From positions 1 through 64,000 of the forward strand of contig CAMVGT010000001.1 of the NCBI GenBank assembly GCA_947167125.1: DNA of 64,000 nucleotides. The letters run 5' to 3'. Positions 48,113 through 57,083 of the stretch are shown one piece after another (the stretch's first letter is position 1; each line of letters begins with the position of its first letter). The position numbers were made by a program, and so were the translations under genes. Source of the stretch: an uncultured Erysipelotrichaceae bacterium. GTDB taxonomy: Bacteria > Bacillota_I > Bacilli_A > Erysipelotrichales > Erysipelotrichaceae. The notes below the pieces were generated by a model. That model did not search any database. It was given only the letters and a program-made list of their open reading frames with translations, and was not told where the DNA came from.

Positions 48113-50544
48113 GATAACTCCCTGCTGAGTGCCAGAATTCTGGCGGCGCATGTTTCAAGATCCTCTCTTGAGATTTCTTTGTTTTCCAGTGCCTGTGCGA
48201 TCCTGTCACAGTCGGGCTGTGATCCCGGCATAATCCAGTCATTGCCGTTTTTGATACACAATGCGGCATCACTTGCGCCATAGGTTCCAAGATTCAGACG
48301 GTCACTGGTCGTTCCCCAGTCGGTCATAACGACACCGCCGAATCCCCATTCTTTTCTCAGAACGGTTGTCAGAAGATCATAATGGTTTGCGGTATGAGTT
48401 CCGTTAAGAAGATTGTAGGAAGACATAATGCATTTGGGTGCTGACTGCCTGATGCAGAGTTCAAATCCTTTTAAATAGATTTCTCTCAAAGCTCTTTCAG
48501 AAACGACACTGTTGGAGCCGAAGCGGTTGTATTCCTGATTGTTGCAGGCAAAGTGCTTGATTGTCACGGAACAGTTCTCATGTTTCTGAACGCCTCTGAC
48601 GAGTGCTGCAGCAGTAATTCCCGAGACCACCGGATCTTCGGAGCAGTATTCAAAATTGCGGCCGCATAACGGCATTCTCTGAATATTCAGAGCCGGCGCC
48701 AGCCAGATATTGATTCCGTAGATCCCCATTTCCTCACCGACGATGTCACCGCACATTTCAGGAACTTCCGGATTGTACGCCTGGGCCAGGGCAGTGCCGA
48801 TCGGAATTGCCGCGGTGAACTGATAATACTTCTGTTCAGATTCACTGATCTTTCTGATTGTGTCGATCTTTGCCTGTACGGCAGATTTGAGAGGTTCATC
48901 CAGGAACTGCACAATGTTTTCCATCGCCGCAAATTCATTGCCGAAAGCAGCACCGTCTTTGAGGATGTAGCTGGTTGCCAGACGCAGACCGGCCGGGCCG
49001 TCCGCAAGGATCAGTTTACCGAAGCCTTTTTCACTGAAGAAATCCGGGCTTTCCGCAGCCGCGCCTGCCACTGTGCTGCCGGCGTTGCCGATAATGGAAG
49101 TGCTGCTGTTTTCGTCATATCTTCCGACACACGTGCGGATCAGTTCATCATCAGTAAAATCTGAAAGATCGATCATTTCTATTTCCGGATAAGATACTCC
49201 GTTTCTGCCATAGTGGCCAATGCCTTTAAGTCCCTGTACATCTGCCTCAAAGATTTTCAATCCTTCTGTATCTGCCTGAGGCAGAGAAACTGATCTGTCT
49301 TCAAAACCGGTATTGATATGCAGATCTGTTGATTCAAGGACGGTGACTGTCTCATTAAGCCTGACCGCACAGACATTTATGCTGTCAGCCATGATCCGAT
49401 AATCTCCCTTTTCAAGAATCCAGCCAGACTGTTCCTCACTGTAGGAGGCCATATTCTCTAACGGCAGACGGAGTGTGATCTCCTCGCTTTCACCGGGCTG
49501 CAGTTCACGGGTCTTGCCATAGGTTCCAAGTTCCTTGAACGGCTTGTCAAGTGTTCCTTCAGGAGCTCTGTAATAAAGAAGAACTGTTTCCTTACCCGGG
49601 TAACTGCCTGTATTTGTGACTTTGACCGTAACGGAAAGTTCATTGTCTTTCAGTTCTGTATGAATGATCTCTTTGCCGAATTCCGTATAGCTGATTCCAT
49701 AGCCGAACGGGAACAGGGGCTTGTGATCAGTCGTGTCATAATAGCGGTAGCCGACGTAGATCCCTTCTTTGTAGCAGGTATCGTTGAGATCATAATTCTG
49801 AATCACATCACAGTCTTCCGCCTTTACCCAGGTGGCAGTGAGTTTTCCGGAAGGATAGCTTTTGCCAAGAATAATATCAGCCAGCACATCGCCGGTTACC
49901 GTACCCAGCTGTCCCAGCAGCAGAATGTTTTCCACGCTGTCTGCAACCGGTGAAAGATCAACCGGCCCGCCCACATTCAATACAAGCATGAACTTTGCAT
50001 ATTTCTCAGCGCAGCGGTGAATGTCTCTGACTTCATCATCCGTCAGAAGATAATCACCTTTCTTGATCTGCCGGTCGGATCCTTCGCCGCTGTTTCTTGC
50101 CAGGACGTAGACACAGACATCCGCATCTGAATCGATCGGAAAATCATATTCCGGCTCATCCGGTGTTTTGCCAAGCGCCGCTGCAATCACCGGAATCTTT
50201 TTCTTTTCCGCTTCTTCCCTGATCTGTCTGTAGAACTGAACAGTATTATCTGCTTTGCATGCGTCGTACCTCTCCATCCAGTCTTTTGTGACAACCGCAA
50301 AGCCTGCTTTTTCCATGCCTTCTTCGCAGGTTGTAAAATGACGGACATTCACATCGCCGGATCCGGTTCCGCCTTTAATTGTCTGCCTGGCGCCGCTGCC
50401 GTATAAAGCCAGACGGCACGTCTGTTCCAGCGGAAAGTCACCGTTTTTCTTTAAAAAGACTGTGCACTCCGGAGCGATCTTTCTGAGTGCTTCATTATGC
50501 TTTATTTCAAATTCTCTGACTGTTTTATCTGTAAATCTCTGCAT
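48109..50544 (-). CDS. GH3 beta-glucosidase with swapped domain order (GH3_C + FnIII-like first, catalytic barrel last)
   Basis: GH3_C-like N-terminal half ('LLGQLGTVTGDVLADIILGKSYPSGKLTATW'), FnIII-like 'LSVTVKVTNTGSYPGKETVLLYYRAP', then 'LADGPAGLRLATS...APALNIQRMPLCGRNFEYCSEDPVVSG...TIKHFACNNQEYNR...GVVMTDWGTTS'. Confidence 0.92.
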   Translation of the reverse strand: MQRFTDKTVREFEIKHNEALRKIAPECTVFLKKNGDFPLEQTCRLALYGSGARQTIKGGTGSGDVNVRHFTTCEEGMEKAGFAVVTKDWMERYDACKADNTVQFYRQIREEAEKKKIPVIAAALGKTPDEPEYDFPIDSDADVCVYVLARNSGEGSDRQIKKGDYLLTDDEVRDIHRCAEKYAKFMLVLNVGGPVDLSPVADSVENILLLGQLGTVTGDVLADIILGKSYPSGKLTATWVKAEDCDVIQNYDLNDTCYKEGIYVGYRYYDTTDHKPLFPFGYGISYTEFGKEIIHTELKDNELSVTVKVTNTGSYPGKETVLLYYRAPEGTLDKPFKELGTYGKTRELQPGESEEITLRLPLENMASYSEEQSGWILEKGDYRIMADSINVCAVRLNETVTVLESTDLHINTGFEDRSVSLPQADTEGLKIFEADVQGLKGIGHYGRNGVSYPEIEMIDLSDFTDDELIRTCVGRYDENSSTSIIGNAGSTVAGAAAESPDFFSEKGFGKLILADGPAGLRLATSYILKDGAAFGNEFAAMENIVQFLDEPLKSAVQAKIDTIRKISESEQKYYQFTAAIPIGTALAQAYNPEVPEMCGDIVGEEMGIYGINIWLAPALNIQRMPLCGRNFEYCSEDPVVSGITAAALVRGVQKHENCSVTIKHFACNNQEYNRFGSNSVVSERALREIYLKGFELCIRQSAPKCIMSSYNLLNGTHTANHYDLLTTVLRKEWGFGGVVMTDWGTTSDRLNLGTYGASDAALCIKNGNDWIMPGSQPDCDRIAQALENKEISREDLETCAARILALSRELS

Positions 50545-50553
50545 GCTTTTTCC

Positions 50554-51585
50554 TCACTCCAGTTCATTGACAATACCATGAAGAACGGTATCGATCTCTT
50601 TGATTTCCTTCGGTGCCATCTGCAGCATTTCCATGATCTCGCTGACCGTGTTTTTGCTTAAGACAAGCTGCAGTCCTTCCAGCTGGTAGCCTCTTGCTTT
50701 GGCGACAAGCGCCATGCCGTCGTACATCGGTCTGAGCAAAGACTGAACTTCCTCATTCTGTTTTTTCATATGGCCAAGTGAACATGCGATGCTCAGGACC
50801 GGCGCATAGTCCGCATTCAGCGACACTCTCTGTTCCGGCTCTTCAAAACCGTGATACGTCAGTTTGCCAAGTGTCTCCTTCAGCCAGCCGATACTGTCTT
50901 TTGTCCAGTCGGGAACTCTTTCCGAGACGCCGTTGGTGATGACCCAGTCTTCACCGGTCGAGAAACCATGGCCGCCGAAAGAATAAATATGGCTTTCAAA
51001 CGGAATATCCTTTTCGGCAAGCGCAAGTTCCATGCGCAGGGTGTTTGTGATATCCACTGTCTTGTCATCACGGCAGGCAGCGAAGAAGCACGGACATGTT
51101 TCCCTTGTGACATTCTGATACGGATACGGCATGCCGGGCTGGCACATATCCACGATATCTTCAAGAATCGCCGGATAGACCAGAACCGCTGCGGCAGGTC
51201 TGTGCTTTGCCTGGGTGGCAGCGACAGCCGCCAGATGGCCGCCGGCGGAGAAACCGGAAATGACGATCTTATCAGCATCGATATGCCATTCCTCACTTCT
51301 GCTCTGAATGATTTCCATCGCTTCTTCATAATCTTCCAGAGGCATCGGCCACTTTCCCTTTTTGTTAGTTGTATATCTCAGGATAAAAGCCTGATAGCCG
51401 GCCTGAAGATAAGTCAAAGCTGCCGGATCCGCTTCTCTGTCAGAACACATGGCATAGCCGCCGCCCGGCATTATCAGCATGGCCGGACGTTTTTCAAAGC
51501 CGAATTCTCCGCCTGCTTCCTGAATATATGCGGTCAGTGTGACATTTCTTTCTTCGTTCATTACGATCACTTCGCTTTTCATCAT
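50554..51585 (-). CDS. Alpha/beta-hydrolase esterase with extra C-terminal segment
   Basis: 'MLIMPGGGYAMCSDREADPAALTYLQAGYQAFILRY', nucleophile 'VISGFSAGGHLAA'. Confidence 0.85.
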   Translation of the reverse strand: MMKSEVIVMNEERNVTLTAYIQEAGGEFGFEKRPAMLIMPGGGYAMCSDREADPAALTYLQAGYQAFILRYTTNKKGKWPMPLEDYEEAMEIIQSRSEEWHIDADKIVISGFSAGGHLAAVAATQAKHRPAAAVLVYPAILEDIVDMCQPGMPYPYQNVTRETCPCFFAACRDDKTVDITNTLRMELALAEKDIPFESHIYSFGGHGFSTGEDWVITNGVSERVPDWTKDSIGWLKETLGKLTYHGFEEPEQRVSLNADYAPVLSIACSLGHMKKQNEEVQSLLRPMYDGMALVAKARGYQLEGLQLVLSKNTVSEIMEMLQMAPKEIKEIDTVLHGIVNELE

Positions 51586-52463
51586 GCTTTCCTCCAGATC
51601 TTTTTCAATTCTTCGGCAATATAGTTTTCCGCTTCTTTTGCATAAGCTTCCTGTCCGGGATTTTTCGCATCCTGATCAGGATATTCTTTATGGTTGACTT
51701 CCAGGAAGCCATGCAGGGCTTTTTCATACAGTCTGAATTCCGTACTGACACCGGCTTCTTTCAGAAGTTCGTTGTATTTTTTCGAATGTTCAGTAAGCGG
51801 ATCCGGCCCGCAGCACACAAAAACAGCAGGCGCGATTCCCGTTAACTTCTCTTTCGAAGCTGCAGCAGGAGAGATATACGGATCATTTACCGATACTCCT
51901 TCCGGGAAGAAGATCTCTTTCATGACATCCATTGTTTGCTCATCGAGCAGTCCATTGAATCTCAAAAAATCAAGGAACGGGTAGCACAGCACCTGGGCCG
52001 AGAGATCAATGCCCTGATCATGCAGGATCAAAGTGGAAGCCGCAGCCAGATGGCCGCCTGCCGAAAATCCCATCACGGCAAATTTATCTCTGTCCAGCTG
52101 GTATTCTTCACTGTGTTCCAGGAAGTATTTCACTGTATCCGCGATTTCATTCTGGGGATACGGAAACGGATGGATATCCAGTTTGGTGTAATTGATGTTG
52201 ACAATAAAGGCGCCGCACTTTTCCGCCATATCAAGGCAATAGGAATCAAGTTCACTTGCATCGCAGCCGACCCAGGCACCGCCATGGATGCAGAAGATCA
52301 CCGGGTAAGGTGCTTCTGTATTGTGCGGACGGTACAGGAAAACATTCACAGGATCAGTGTCTTCTCTTTTCACCTGAAACGCTTCCCCTTTTGTGTCTTT
52401 CCAGACTTCCTGTTTTCTTTTGAGGCGGATCATCTTTTTCATCATTTCAGTTTTCAGACTCAA
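51582..52463 (-). CDS. Alpha/beta-hydrolase (Aes/HSL-like esterase)
   Basis: 'PVIFCIHGGAWVGCDASELDSYC', 'VMGFSAGGHLAAAS', 'LHGFLE'. Confidence 0.88.
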   Translation of the reverse strand: MSLKTEMMKKMIRLKRKQEVWKDTKGEAFQVKREDTDPVNVFLYRPHNTEAPYPVIFCIHGGAWVGCDASELDSYCLDMAEKCGAFIVNINYTKLDIHPFPYPQNEIADTVKYFLEHSEEYQLDRDKFAVMGFSAGGHLAAASTLILHDQGIDLSAQVLCYPFLDFLRFNGLLDEQTMDVMKEIFFPEGVSVNDPYISPAAASKEKLTGIAPAVFVCCGPDPLTEHSKKYNELLKEAGVSTEFRLYEKALHGFLEVNHKEYPDQDAKNPGQEAYAKEAENYIAEELKKIWRKA

Positions 52464-52466
52464 TGT

Positions 52467-53366
52467 TTACACCATGTCCTTCCTGTATTCACACATTCCG
52501 TACAGACGGCGGGCCATATCCGCCTTGTAGCGGAAACAGTCTTCCCTGAGCTTGTTCTGCAAAGGCATTTCTTCCGCTTTGTCTGTACCGAAACCGTGAT
52601 AGCCTTCTTCGTATTTTCTCAGATCGACAAGTTTTCCATGTTCTCTGAGCAGCTGTGCATAGCGTTCCCCCTGTGGATGCAAAGGGTCTTTTCCGCAGAC
52701 GATGACAACTGCCGGGGAAAGCTTTTCCAGGGTTTCTTCTGTGATCTTCGCTGCCGGGGAAAGCACTTCGCTGTCCAGAGGAATCTCCGGCGGATAGAGG
52801 GAAAACATCATGTCATACAGTTTGTTTCCTTCCGGGAAATCAATCGGGATACTTCCTGTAAAATCCAGAAAAGGCACTTCCATGATCTGTCCGGCAATCG
52901 GAATATCTTCCTTCGCCAGCAGGATCGCTGATCCGGCTGTCAGATGTCCTCCGGCGCTGCCGCCGGACAGCACGATTCTGTCAGGATCAATGCCGAGCTG
53001 TTCCGCGTTTTTCTTCAGCCACTTCACAGTATCGACAACTTCTTCCTGCGGATACGGGAAACTCTTGTCATACAGTCTTTTGTAATTGACATTGACCACA
53101 AAGGCGCCAAGCTCTTCGCTTAATCTCTGGCAGTAGCGGTCATCGTCGACGGCATCCATGCCGACCCAGGCACCGCCGTGGATCTGCACGAAGACCGGAG
53201 CGTTTTTCTGTTCCTTCGGAAAGTAAAGAATCACTTCCACAGGGTCCTTGCCTTCCCGTTGTATTTTTGCCCTCTGGCCGATGACAGGATCCGTCGCGTA
53301 ATGCTTATTGATCCTGTGAAAGCGGGCGTTGAATATTGCTTTTTTAATCATGTTCAGCGGTTTCAT
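52467..53366 (-). CDS. Alpha/beta-hydrolase (Aes/HSL-like esterase)
   Basis: 'VFVQIHGGAWVGMDAVDDDRYC', 'VLSGGSAGGHLTAGS', 'YHGFG'. Confidence 0.88.
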   Translation of the reverse strand: MKPLNMIKKAIFNARFHRINKHYATDPVIGQRAKIQREGKDPVEVILYFPKEQKNAPVFVQIHGGAWVGMDAVDDDRYCQRLSEELGAFVVNVNYKRLYDKSFPYPQEEVVDTVKWLKKNAEQLGIDPDRIVLSGGSAGGHLTAGSAILLAKEDIPIAGQIMEVPFLDFTGSIPIDFPEGNKLYDMMFSLYPPEIPLDSEVLSPAAKITEETLEKLSPAVVIVCGKDPLHPQGERYAQLLREHGKLVDLRKYEEGYHGFGTDKAEEMPLQNKLREDCFRYKADMARRLYGMCEYRKDMV

Positions 53367-55662
53367 ATGTCACCTCGATGTTTAGTTCACCTGTACCGCG
53401 GATAACGGCCATTGCCCGTCCCTGCCAGGTTTTTACGGTTCTTTCGAAATAGTTCTCTTCGCTTTTCGGATCAGCTGATCCCAGACCCAGAAGCTCAGGA
53501 TTGTGTTCTTCCCTGACTGTCAAAGTCATAATCACATCCGGATTCGGAATGCCTTTCTCATCCGTGACTGTGAATTCAATAATTCCTTCTGCTGTTTCTT
53601 TCTGTTCCACATGCACATCGTAAGAAGCGGAAACCAGTTCGTCTGTCTCTGCTGCCTGTCCGTTACGGATGTTAACAGCTTTGATGGTTCCCGGTTCAAA
53701 CACGGCTCTAAAGAAAGCTTTGTCACAAACGGTCTTTTCTTTCCCGATCAGTCTTTCATTGATATAGAGTTCCACTTCATCCGCGTCGGAATAGACTTCC
53801 ACAATAATGGGATTTCCTTCCTGTCCGCGGTAATTCCAGCGTCTTTCGGCGTCGCTCCATCCCCATTTTGTCGGTGCCTGTTTCTCACCGTAATGTGCGG
53901 GATCCTGCACGGCGATATAAGGTTCTTTTCTGAGTCCCCAGACAATCTCCCGCCAATAGGAGACGGGTCTGCGGTTTCCAATCAAATCAAAATCTCCGCA
54001 GCCGGCTGAGCGCCAGGGATATTTTCCGTAAAGATCATTGCTGTCTGCCTCGCCATAGCGGTGCTGGCCGACGCCGGCTTCCCCCAGATAATCCCAGGCT
54101 GCCCAGCCGAAGTCGCCGATGATCTGCGGATATTTCATGCACAGCTGCCAGTTTTCATACAGAGAAGCGGGATAGCATTCCGTTCCCAGAATGATCCGCT
54201 GAGGATACTTTCTGATATCCGTTTCATAACGGAATTCAGCATAGTTGTAGCCGGCAATGTCTGTCTGGCTGAAAGCCTCTTCCAATGGTTTTCCCATTTC
54301 ATCTGACATCAGTATTTTGTAAAGTTCCTCCATATTGCCGTTGAGAATGGAATTGATATCCACCCCTGCTTTTACGGCAAGTTCGGGAATTTTATCCAGC
54401 ATGGCAAGAATCATATTGATAGAGTTGACTGTATATCTTGTCTGATCCAGGCTGCGGATCAGATCTGTGATCTTTCTGCCGTACTGCACTTCATGGGGAT
54501 GGCTGACTTCCAGGATTTCATTGCCGATGGAATAGATGATCACAGAAGGATGATTGTACGCAAGTTTCACCATTGCTTCTGTATCCTGCTTCCAGTCATT
54601 GCGGAATTCACATGAGCAATCCCCTTCAACCTTCGGCACAGTCCATGCGTCGCATAACTCCAGCATCACCAGCATGCCGGTCTCATCGCAGGCTTCCAGC
54701 ACGGTGCGGCTCGTGGGGAAATGAGCACAGCGGATGGCGTTGTATCCGGCTTCTTTGAGTTTTCTGATCCGCCGGTAAGTCATCGCTTCATGTTCGGTTC
54801 CACCGATGATTCCATGATCCTGATGAATGCAGCCGCCGCGGAGTTTTGTTTCTTCACCATTGATCCGCAATCCTCTGAACGGATCCAAAGAAAGGGTACG
54901 GATTCCGAAACGGACTGTTTCGGTGTCATATCCGCACAGTTCTGTCTGACATTCATACAGCGATGGGCTTTCAGTACTCCACAGGCGGGGATTCTTTATA
55001 TGGAAACGAAGTATTACTGTCTTTGTTTCACCCGGTTCCATTGTGACTGTCGTTCTGATTTCTTCGTTTTCGATCCTGTGTGCAAGCTGTAAAGATGCGC
55101 GGGATCTCAGACGGTTAGCGATTTCCGTGCTGATGGACAGTTCGGCCGCTTCCTGATCCGCGTGCAGGACTGTCACTTTGACACCATTGGGCACAATGTA
55201 TATGTCTTTCCCCCGGTACAGCCACACATCCCGATAGATGCCGGTTCCCGGATACCAGCGTGAGGAAGTAACACTGTTTCTGACAATTACTTTCAAGGAG
55301 TTTGAACCCTGTCTGACATATTGAGACAGATCTGTCAGCAGCGGGGTATATCCGTTTGCATGCTGTGCGATCAGACTTCCGTTGAGATAAACAGAAGCGT
55401 TTTTATAGATTCCTTCAAATTCCAGATAAAGTGTTTCAGATACATCATCCACGGTGAATGTCTTTGTATAGCAGGCCGATGTATACGGATAGTATCCGGA
55501 CGCATTGCCGGCGGGTGCGTGTTCATCCCGCCTCTGATGAATCATGGCGTCATGAGGAAGTGTTACTTTCTCTGCCGCTGTTTCTCCCCGGATCGTTTTT
55601 TCAAGTGCTGTCCCGATGCCTGTCTGATACTGCCATTCCTCATTGAAACATTCCTTTTTCAT
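53344..55662 (-). CDS. GH2-family glycosidase (beta-galactosidase-like)
   Basis: Start refined to ATG 55662 (GGGAGG). 'SGYYPYTSACYTKTFTVDD', 'YLEFEGIYKNASVYLNGSLIAQHANGYTPL', 'LRGGCIHQDHGIIG', 'GYNAIRCAHFPTS', 'IIYSIGNEILE'. Confidence 0.9.
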   Translation of the reverse strand: MKKECFNEEWQYQTGIGTALEKTIRGETAAEKVTLPHDAMIHQRRDEHAPAGNASGYYPYTSACYTKTFTVDDVSETLYLEFEGIYKNASVYLNGSLIAQHANGYTPLLTDLSQYVRQGSNSLKVIVRNSVTSSRWYPGTGIYRDVWLYRGKDIYIVPNGVKVTVLHADQEAAELSISTEIANRLRSRASLQLAHRIENEEIRTTVTMEPGETKTVILRFHIKNPRLWSTESPSLYECQTELCGYDTETVRFGIRTLSLDPFRGLRINGEETKLRGGCIHQDHGIIGGTEHEAMTYRRIRKLKEAGYNAIRCAHFPTSRTVLEACDETGMLVMLELCDAWTVPKVEGDCSCEFRNDWKQDTEAMVKLAYNHPSVIIYSIGNEILEVSHPHEVQYGRKITDLIRSLDQTRYTVNSINMILAMLDKIPELAVKAGVDINSILNGNMEELYKILMSDEMGKPLEEAFSQTDIAGYNYAEFRYETDIRKYPQRIILGTECYPASLYENWQLCMKYPQIIGDFGWAAWDYLGEAGVGQHRYGEADSNDLYGKYPWRSAGCGDFDLIGNRRPVSYWREIVWGLRKEPYIAVQDPAHYGEKQAPTKWGWSDAERRWNYRGQEGNPIIVEVYSDADEVELYINERLIGKEKTVCDKAFFRAVFEPGTIKAVNIRNGQAAETDELVSASYDVHVEQKETAEGIIEFTVTDEKGIPNPDVIMTLTVREEHNPELLGLGSADPKSEENYFERTVKTWQGRAMAVIRGTGELNIEVTYETAEHD

Positions 55663-55687
55663 AAGTCCGTCCCTCCCGGCTTTTGTC

Positions 55688-55732
55688 TGATACAAATGTA
55701 TCATAGTGGCATCTTGTGAGACAATTGTTTCA
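55688..55732. promoter_or_regulatory. Tandem operator-like palindromes upstream of GH2
   Basis: TGATACAAATGTATCA (55688-55703) and TGAGACAATTGTTTCA (55717-55732), 29-nt spacing; same arrangement at 62994-63038. Confidence 0.7.
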
Positions 55733-55758
55733 TAGAAAATGAGACACCGGAAAGGTGT

Positions 55759-55890
55759 TTGTATCAGATGCATCCAAAGAAATCATGTCAGGGAACCGAC
55801 ATAAAAAAGATATGTACCAAGGCAGGCCAAAGCCGGCAAGAGGATACATATCATACGCGTTATTCTGATTGGTTTTTTCTTACAGACAGA
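55759..55890 (+). pseudogene. Decayed tetR-type regulator remnant divergent from GH2
   Basis: 'TTG TAT CAG ATG CAT CCA' matches the intact tetR start 'TTG TAT CAG ATG AAT CCA'; translation 'TDIKKICTKAGQSRQEDTYHTRYSDW' resembles a TetR HTH, cf. intact 'TDISISEICDKAQVGRASFYRNYDSK'; reading frame then degenerates. Confidence 0.65.
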
Positions 55891-55951
55891 TGCCGGAAAG
55901 AGCGTTCAGCTTTGACTTCACGGGCTCAATCCGGCTTTATGACACGTTTTT

Positions 55952-57079
55952 TCACAGCAGATGCGCAAGGCCGATCTTCAGCATTTCACCATTGACACCT
56001 TTTTCCATCCATTCAGCTGCTGTGATGCCTTCTTCACGGACAGTGAAGGCAGCGGAACCCGCCAGGATGCAGTGTGATGTGAGATCCGCCTCCTTATAAG
56101 CGGGCTCCGGTTTGTAAAAGTAAAACAGTCCAATTTCAGGAATTGCGGCCATAAGGGCATCTGCCATATCCGCAAGATGTTTCTGAAAACGGTCCCCCGT
56201 TTCCTTTGTCGGATTCCAGTTTCTGTCTTCCTCCAGATAGCCGACATACTGTGTCAAAGCCCAGTCACGGCTGGAGCAGCAGTACATGATTTTAACTTCC
56301 GGGCGTTTATCATGCAGGGCAGTGAGACTGTCGGTGACGATTTCCGTACCGGTCAGTCTTGCGCAGATTTCTTCCGGAGCGTCCCAGACTTCGCGCGCAA
56401 TGGTCTGCCAGTTATTGTGCATCATGGCGCTGTCGCATATGACTGTAACATCATGACAGGCCGGAAATTCACCGATGATATCATCTGCCAGCAGTGCCGT
56501 TCCGAATGCCCCGGCAGAAAAGCCGGTGATAATCAGCTTTTCAGGATTCGGAACCAGTTCCCTGACTTTTTCAAGCAGCAGTCTGTAATTGATGTATCCG
56601 TGATGCCTGAGAATCTGAGGGTTTCCATTCAGGTCCGTATAGGGATAATCACTGCGGCCGCAATGGAAGTCGCCCGTCGTATACGGCAATACAGCAACCG
56701 TCCAGTCACAAAACGGATTCTTTTTTGAACGCCCGTTGGTTCCGGTGCGCAGCAGAATGTCGGCAGTTTCCGCCTCAACGGCATAGAAGTTCTGCTTATC
56801 TCTGTTTCCCGGTTTATTCGGTCTGGCAGCTGTATACTCATCGAAAGAGACACCTCCGCCGCAGAATGACAGCATCAGTTTATTTTCTTTTCCCAGACGG
56901 ATGCAGCCGTAAACAGGCTTGTTTTCAGCTGTAACAGCTCCTTGCGGCCAGTACTCATAGCCTTTGCCAACAGCTGGTTTTTCAGGCAGTTCGCCATAAC
57001 GGAAAGCCGTAATCAGACGATAAGCCAGTCTGTCTCTGAAAGTCCAGCCGGTTTTGTCAGGGTTGATCTTATGTTTTTT
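55952..57079 (-). CDS. Pectinacetylesterase-family hydrolase (paralogue 1)
   Basis: 'LMLSFCGGGVSFDEYTAARP', 'PYTTGDFHCGRSDYPY', 'HHGYINYRLLLEKV', 'IITGFSAGAFGTALLADD'; start refined to 57079. Confidence 0.8.
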   Translation of the reverse strand, partial: KKHKINPDKTGWTFRDRLAYRLITAFRYGELPEKPAVGKGYEYWPQGAVTAENKPVYGCIRLGKENKLMLSFCGGGVSFDEYTAARPNKPGNRDKQNFYAVEAETADILLRTGTNGRSKKNPFCDWTVAVLPYTTGDFHCGRSDYPYTDLNGNPQILRHHGYINYRLLLEKVRELVPNPEKLIITGFSAGAFGTALLADDIIGEFPACHDVTVICDSAMMHNNWQTIAREVWDAPEEICARLTGTEIVTDSLTALHDKRPEVKIMYCCSSRDWALTQYVGYLEEDRNWNPTKETGDRFQKHLADMADALMAAIPEIGLFYFYKPEPAYKEADLTSHCILAGSAAFTVREEGITAAEWMEKGVNGEMLKIGLAHLL

Positions 57080-57083
57080 CATA

